DNA of 64,000 bases from Dongia_A sp039808885 (GTDB taxonomy: Bacteria > Pseudomonadota > Alphaproteobacteria > Dongiales > Dongiaceae): NCBI GenBank assembly GCA_039808885.1, contig JBDHTX010000013.1, positions 1 through 64,000 on the forward strand. Direction: 5' to 3'. The first letter of the stretch is position 1; each line of letters opens with the position of its first letter. The notes beneath the pieces were generated by a model. It did no database searches and was not told the DNA's origin. It saw nothing but the letters and a program-made list of their open reading frames with translations. The position numbers were made by a program, and so were the translations under genes. Of this stretch, positions 60,870-64,000 are shown piece by piece.

Positions 60870-62480
60870 ATGCGACATCTGCTTGCGCGCGGGCTCGGCA
60901 AGGCATTGCTGGGCGCGGCGCTCCTCGCGGCGAGCCTGGCCGCGACCCCGGCATCCGCCGAGACCGTGCTGACCCGTGGTTTCGGGGCATCGCCCGACAC
61001 CCTCGACCCGCACATGAATTTCGGCGCGCGCGAGGGCTGGATCCAGGACGACATCTTCGAGGGCCTCACCGCCGGCAACGAGAAGGGCGAGATGGTCCCC
61101 GGCGCCGCGGAGAAGTGGGAAAGCTCGGATGACGGGCTGACCTGGACCTTCCACCTGCGCGACGGACTCAAGTGGTCGAACGGCGACCCGCTGGTGGCGC
61201 AGGACTTCGTCAACGGCGTGATCCGCCAGCTCGACCCGAAGACCGCCTCGCCGCGCGCCTACTACTTCTCGTCCCTGATCCCGCTGGTGGGCGGCCAGGA
61301 ATTCATCGACGCGGCGGACAAGGGCGACCCGAAGACCGTCGGCATCAGCGCGCCGGACGACAAGACCATCGTCCTGAAGCTGAAGGCGCCGCAGCCGAAC
61401 CTCCTGCTGCTGGTTGAATCCTATCACATCCCGCCGCTGCACAAGCCGAGCTTCGACAAATACGGCGCCGACTTCATCAAGCCGGAGAACATCGTCAGCA
61501 ACGGCGCCTACATGATGACCGAGAACGTGCCGCAATCGCACGTGACCCTGGTCAAGAACCCGAACTACTGGAACGCCGCCAATGTGAAGATCGACAAGGT
61601 CGTCTATGCGGTGACCGAGGACGACCAGACCGAGCTGAAGCGCTACAAGGCGGGCGAGCTCGACACCACCAACGAGGTGCCGAGCGACCAGCTCGACGCG
61701 CTGAAGGCCGAGGCCGGCGGCGAGCTGCGCATCACGCCCTACCTGGAATCCCAATACATCAGCTTCAACGTCACCAAGGCGCCGTTCGACAACATCAAGG
61801 TGCGCCAGGCGCTGGCCATCGGCATCGACCGCCAGGTGCTGCAGGACAAGATCCTGAAGGCCGGCTACCAGGCCAATTGCGGCTATTCGCCGCCGAACGA
61901 TCCGCGCTACCAGCAGCCGCAGGTGCCGGAGTGCAACATGACCGCCGCGGAGCGGTCGGAGAAGGGCAAGGCGCTGCTGGCCGAGGCCGGCTTCGGCCCG
62001 GACAATCCATTGAAGGTGACGATCGAGTCCAGCACCGACAACACCTCCAAGAAGATGGCCGAGGGCATCGCGCTGATGTGGAAGCAGTATCTCGGCGTCG
62101 ACGCCAAGGTGAACGCCCAGGAGTTCCAGGCCTGGATGAACACCTTCTATGCCGGCGGCTGGGACGTGCTGAACGACAACCTGATCGGCGACATGCCGGG
62201 ACCGGAATCGCACCTCATCTACATGCGGCCCAGCGCCGAGTCCGGCTACAACTGGAAGAACGACGAATACGAGAACCTGATGAACAAGGCGTCCGAGCAG
62301 GCCGACCTCGCCAAGCGCTATGAGTACCTGGCGCAGGCGGAGAAGGTGCTGCTCGACTACTATCTGGTGACGCCGCTCGACGTCACCACCTCGCGCCACC
62401 TGGTGAAGCCGAAGGTGAAGGGGTGGGAGGACAACATCCTCGACACCCATCCCAGCAAGTTGATGTCGATCGAAAACTGA
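60870..62480 (+). CDS. Peptide/oligopeptide ABC transporter substrate-binding protein
   Basis: 536 residues from ATG 60870 (GGGAGA upstream); the longer frame is non-coding leader. A signal peptide (MRHLLARGLGKALLGAALLA, cut near ASA-E) is followed by an OppA-type SBP family 5 domain. It contains VLTRGFGASPDTLDPHMNFG, TWTFHLRDGLKWSNGDPLVA, KAPFDNIKVRQALAIGIDRQ and TPLDVTTSRHLVKPKVKGWE. It binds peptides or similar nitrogenous solutes in the periplasm. A 13-bp hairpin follows before the permease genes. The operon is divergent from a class III aminotransferase, which suggests that it feeds that enzyme. Confidence 0.92.
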   Translation: MRHLLARGLGKALLGAALLAASLAATPASAETVLTRGFGASPDTLDPHMNFGAREGWIQDDIFEGLTAGNEKGEMVPGAAEKWESSDDGLTWTFHLRDGLKWSNGDPLVAQDFVNGVIRQLDPKTASPRAYYFSSLIPLVGGQEFIDAADKGDPKTVGISAPDDKTIVLKLKAPQPNLLLLVESYHIPPLHKPSFDKYGADFIKPENIVSNGAYMMTENVPQSHVTLVKNPNYWNAANVKIDKVVYAVTEDDQTELKRYKAGELDTTNEVPSDQLDALKAEAGGELRITPYLESQYISFNVTKAPFDNIKVRQALAIGIDRQVLQDKILKAGYQANCGYSPPNDPRYQQPQVPECNMTAAERSEKGKALLAEAGFGPDNPLKVTIESSTDNTSKKMAEGIALMWKQYLGVDAKVNAQEFQAWMNTFYAGGWDVLNDNLIGDMPGPESHLIYMRPSAESGYNWKNDEYENLMNKASEQADLAKRYEYLAQAEKVLLDYYLVTPLDVTTSRHLVKPKVKGWEDNILDTHPSKLMSIEN

Positions 62481-62489
62481 TGAGCCGAA

Positions 62490-62521
62490 AGCGGCCCGGC
62501 GGGTGACTCCGCCGGGCCGCT
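62490..62521 (+). terminator. Intra-operon stem-loop after the oppA-like gene
   Basis: A 13-bp stem AGCGGCCCGGCGG/CCGCCGGGCCGCT with a six-base loop lies ten bases after the stop and 15 bases before the permease gene. No T-tract follows, so it more likely stabilises the binding-protein message than stops transcription. The aapJ gene in this window has a similar arrangement. Confidence 0.7.
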
Positions 62522-62536
62522 GTCGCATCCAACCCG

Positions 62537-63457
62537 ATGTTCTCCTTCGCCATCAGACGCATCCTCGGCGCGATTCCGACCCTCTTCGCGCTGATCGTGA
62601 TCTCATTCTTCATCATGCGCGTCGCGCCGGGCGGCCCGTTCTCCACCAACCGCAAGCTGACCGAGGCGGTGCTGGCGAACATGAACAAGGCCTACCACTT
62701 GGACGAGCCGCTGTTGGTGCAGTTCGGCCGCTACCTCTGGGGCCTGGCCCAATTCGATTTCGGCCCCTCGATGAAATACAAGGATTTCAGCGTCACCGAG
62801 CTCATCGTCCAGGGCCTGCCGGTGTCGCTCATCGTCGGCTTCTGGGCCATGCTGTTCGCCACCATCACCGGCATCGCACTGGGCATGGCCGGGGCGCTGC
62901 GGCGCAACGGCGTCACCGATTTCACCGCCGGCGTCATCGCCATGACCGGCATCGCGGTGCCCACCTTCGTCATCGGCCCGCTGCTGCAGATCGTCTTCGG
63001 CCTGCAACTGCACTGGTTCCCCATCGCCGGCTGGGACGGCTCGATCAACGCCGCGGTGCTGCCGGTCTTCGTGCTGGCGCTGCCCAATATCGCCTACATC
63101 TCGCGGCTGACGCGCGGCAGCATGATCGAGACCCTGCGCACCAACTATGTGCGCACCGCGCGCGCCAAGGGCATCGGTCCCCGAAGGGTGATCATCAAGC
63201 ACGCCTTGACCGGCGCCATGCTGCCGGTCATCGCCTATCTCGGCCCGGCGACGGCGATCACCGTCACCGGCTCGGTGGTGATCGAGCAGATCTTCGGCAT
63301 CCCCGGCATCGGCCGCTATTTCGTCGAAGGCGCCAGCAACCGCGACTACCCGCTGGTGATGGGGGTGACGATCCTCTATGGCGGCGTCGTCATCCTGGCC
63401 AACATCGTCACCGACGTGGCGCGCGGCTTCCTTGACCCGAAGGTGAGCTATGAGTGA
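62537..63457 (+). CDS. oppB: Oligopeptide ABC transporter permease OppB
   Basis: 306 residues with six membrane helices. FAIRRILGAIPTLFALIVIS is the OppB/DppB start, followed by the periplasmic RVAPGGPFSTNRKLTEAVLA. The coupling region is RTNYVRTARAKGIGPRRVII, and VTGSVVIEQIFGIPGIGRYF is the family's late block. The stop overlaps the next gene by eight bases (ATGAGTGA). Confidence 0.94.
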   Translation: MFSFAIRRILGAIPTLFALIVISFFIMRVAPGGPFSTNRKLTEAVLANMNKAYHLDEPLLVQFGRYLWGLAQFDFGPSMKYKDFSVTELIVQGLPVSLIVGFWAMLFATITGIALGMAGALRRNGVTDFTAGVIAMTGIAVPTFVIGPLLQIVFGLQLHWFPIAGWDGSINAAVLPVFVLALPNIAYISRLTRGSMIETLRTNYVRTARAKGIGPRRVIIKHALTGAMLPVIAYLGPATAITVTGSVVIEQIFGIPGIGRYFVEGASNRDYPLVMGVTILYGGVVILANIVTDVARGFLDPKVSYE

Positions 63458-64000
63458 CGCGACGGTCGCGGCGCCCGCCCAGCTGGAGACCGCCGCGGCG
63501 GTGGGGCTCAGCCCGTTCATGGCGTCCTGGCGGCGCTACAGCCGCAACAAGCTGGCCGTCGGCAGCATGATCTTCCTGGGGCTGCTCGCGCTCGCCTGCT
63601 TCGCTGGGCCGCTGCTCTTCCCCTTCGGCACCGAGGATGCCGATTTCGAGAACATCTCGGCGCCGATCAACCTGTTTTCGATGCATCCTTTCGGCACCGA
63701 CGAGTTCGGCCGCGACCTGCTGCTGCGCGTGCTGGTCGGCGGCCAGGTCTCGCTGGCGGTGGGCTTCATCGGCGCGCTGGCGGCGGTCATCATCGGGGTG
63801 GTCTACGGCGCGACCTCGGGCTATGTCGGCGGCACGATCGACAACATCATGATGCGCGCCGTCGACGTGCTTTACGGGATTCCATATTTTTTCCTGGTCG
63901 TGCTGGTGAATCTGGTGTTCGGCCGCACGGTCATGGGACTATTCGCCTCGATCGTCGTCGTCCTGTGGCTGACGCCGGCGGTGATCGCGCGTGGCCAGGC
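63450..64000 (+). CDS. oppC: Oligopeptide ABC transporter permease OppC, 5' part (cut by the window end)
   Basis: The frame opens at ATG 63450, overlapping the oppB stop, and stays open to base 64000, giving 183 residues. The first 35 residues are a cytoplasmic leader with PFMASWRRYSRNKLAVGSMI, typical of OppC. The first helix is followed by HPFGTDEFGRDLLLRVLVGG, the conserved periplasmic-to-second-helix block, and RAVDVLYGIPYFFLVVLVNL. The coupling loop and the rest are beyond the window. It pairs with OppB. Confidence 0.93.
   Translation, partial: MSDATVAAPAQLETAAAVGLSPFMASWRRYSRNKLAVGSMIFLGLLALACFAGPLLFPFGTEDADFENISAPINLFSMHPFGTDEFGRDLLLRVLVGGQVSLAVGFIGALAAVIIGVVYGATSGYVGGTIDNIMMRAVDVLYGIPYFFLVVLVNLVFGRTVMGLFASIVVVLWLTPAVIARGQ

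Overview
The window is about 64 kb of GC-rich, densely packed chromosome from an alphaproteobacterium, most likely of the Rhodospirillales type. Three things point there: an NDUFS4-like accessory subunit of complex I (found in alphaproteobacteria and mitochondria), Aap-type and Liv-type amino-acid ABC systems, and intergenic palindromic repeats built on a CCTTCCCCC/GGGGGAAGG core. There are no transposases, phage genes, rRNA genes or CRISPR arrays. Two tRNA genes, tRNA-Arg(UCU) and tRNA-Pro(UGG), flank the complex I subunit gene.

Layout. 1-9.4 kb: the 5' part of a Gly/Ser/Thr-repeat exported protein, an AraC regulator, a lipid-A-acyltransferase-like protein coupled to a GT2 glycosyltransferase, the tRNAs, then a signalling patch (a LuxR-type regulator without a phosphorylation site, a lone chemotaxis-receptor hairpin fragment, a double-PAS histidine kinase) and a LysR regulator. 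9.5-23.2 kb: a coherent catabolic and transport block read left to right. It holds an MttB-superfamily methyltransferase without an in-frame UAG, two tandem dimethylglycine/sarcosine-dehydrogenase-like FAD-GcvT fusions, a dienelactone-hydrolase/NTF2 fusion, an HpcH/HpaI-aldolase/SDR fusion and livGFHM. It is punctuated by three near-identical ~186-bp palindrome-ended repeats. This looks like an uncharacterised pathway that takes up and demethylates a methylated amine or betaine.

23.2-34.7 kb: a haloacid-dehalogenase-like protein, a receiver/degenerate-Hpt pair, a Liv-type binding lipoprotein with a low-complexity tether, a stand-alone Lrp ligand-binding domain, kynU overlapping hisI, metC, and the aapJQMP general amino-acid transporter. 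34.6-43 kb: a three-subunit HcnABC/opine-oxidase-like dehydrogenase with a double-GNAT protein, then sseA, an AlaX editing protein, a GST, an MFS carrier and cysK. 43-54.9 kb: an MlrC peptidase divergent from a trimethylamine-dehydrogenase-family flavoprotein, an ATP-grasp protein, an MFS/acyl-CoA dehydrogenase/TetR group, two SDRs, an unknown protein and a receiver with a degenerate GGDEF domain.

55-64 kb: a thiamine-kinase-like phosphotransferase, then a TPP riboswitch with a visible Shine-Dalgarno-sequestering switch that controls thiBPQ. A class III aminotransferase follows, divergent from an oppABC transporter cut by the window end.

All assignments come from reading motifs by eye. Substrates of transporters, dehydrogenases and regulators are inferred from context.
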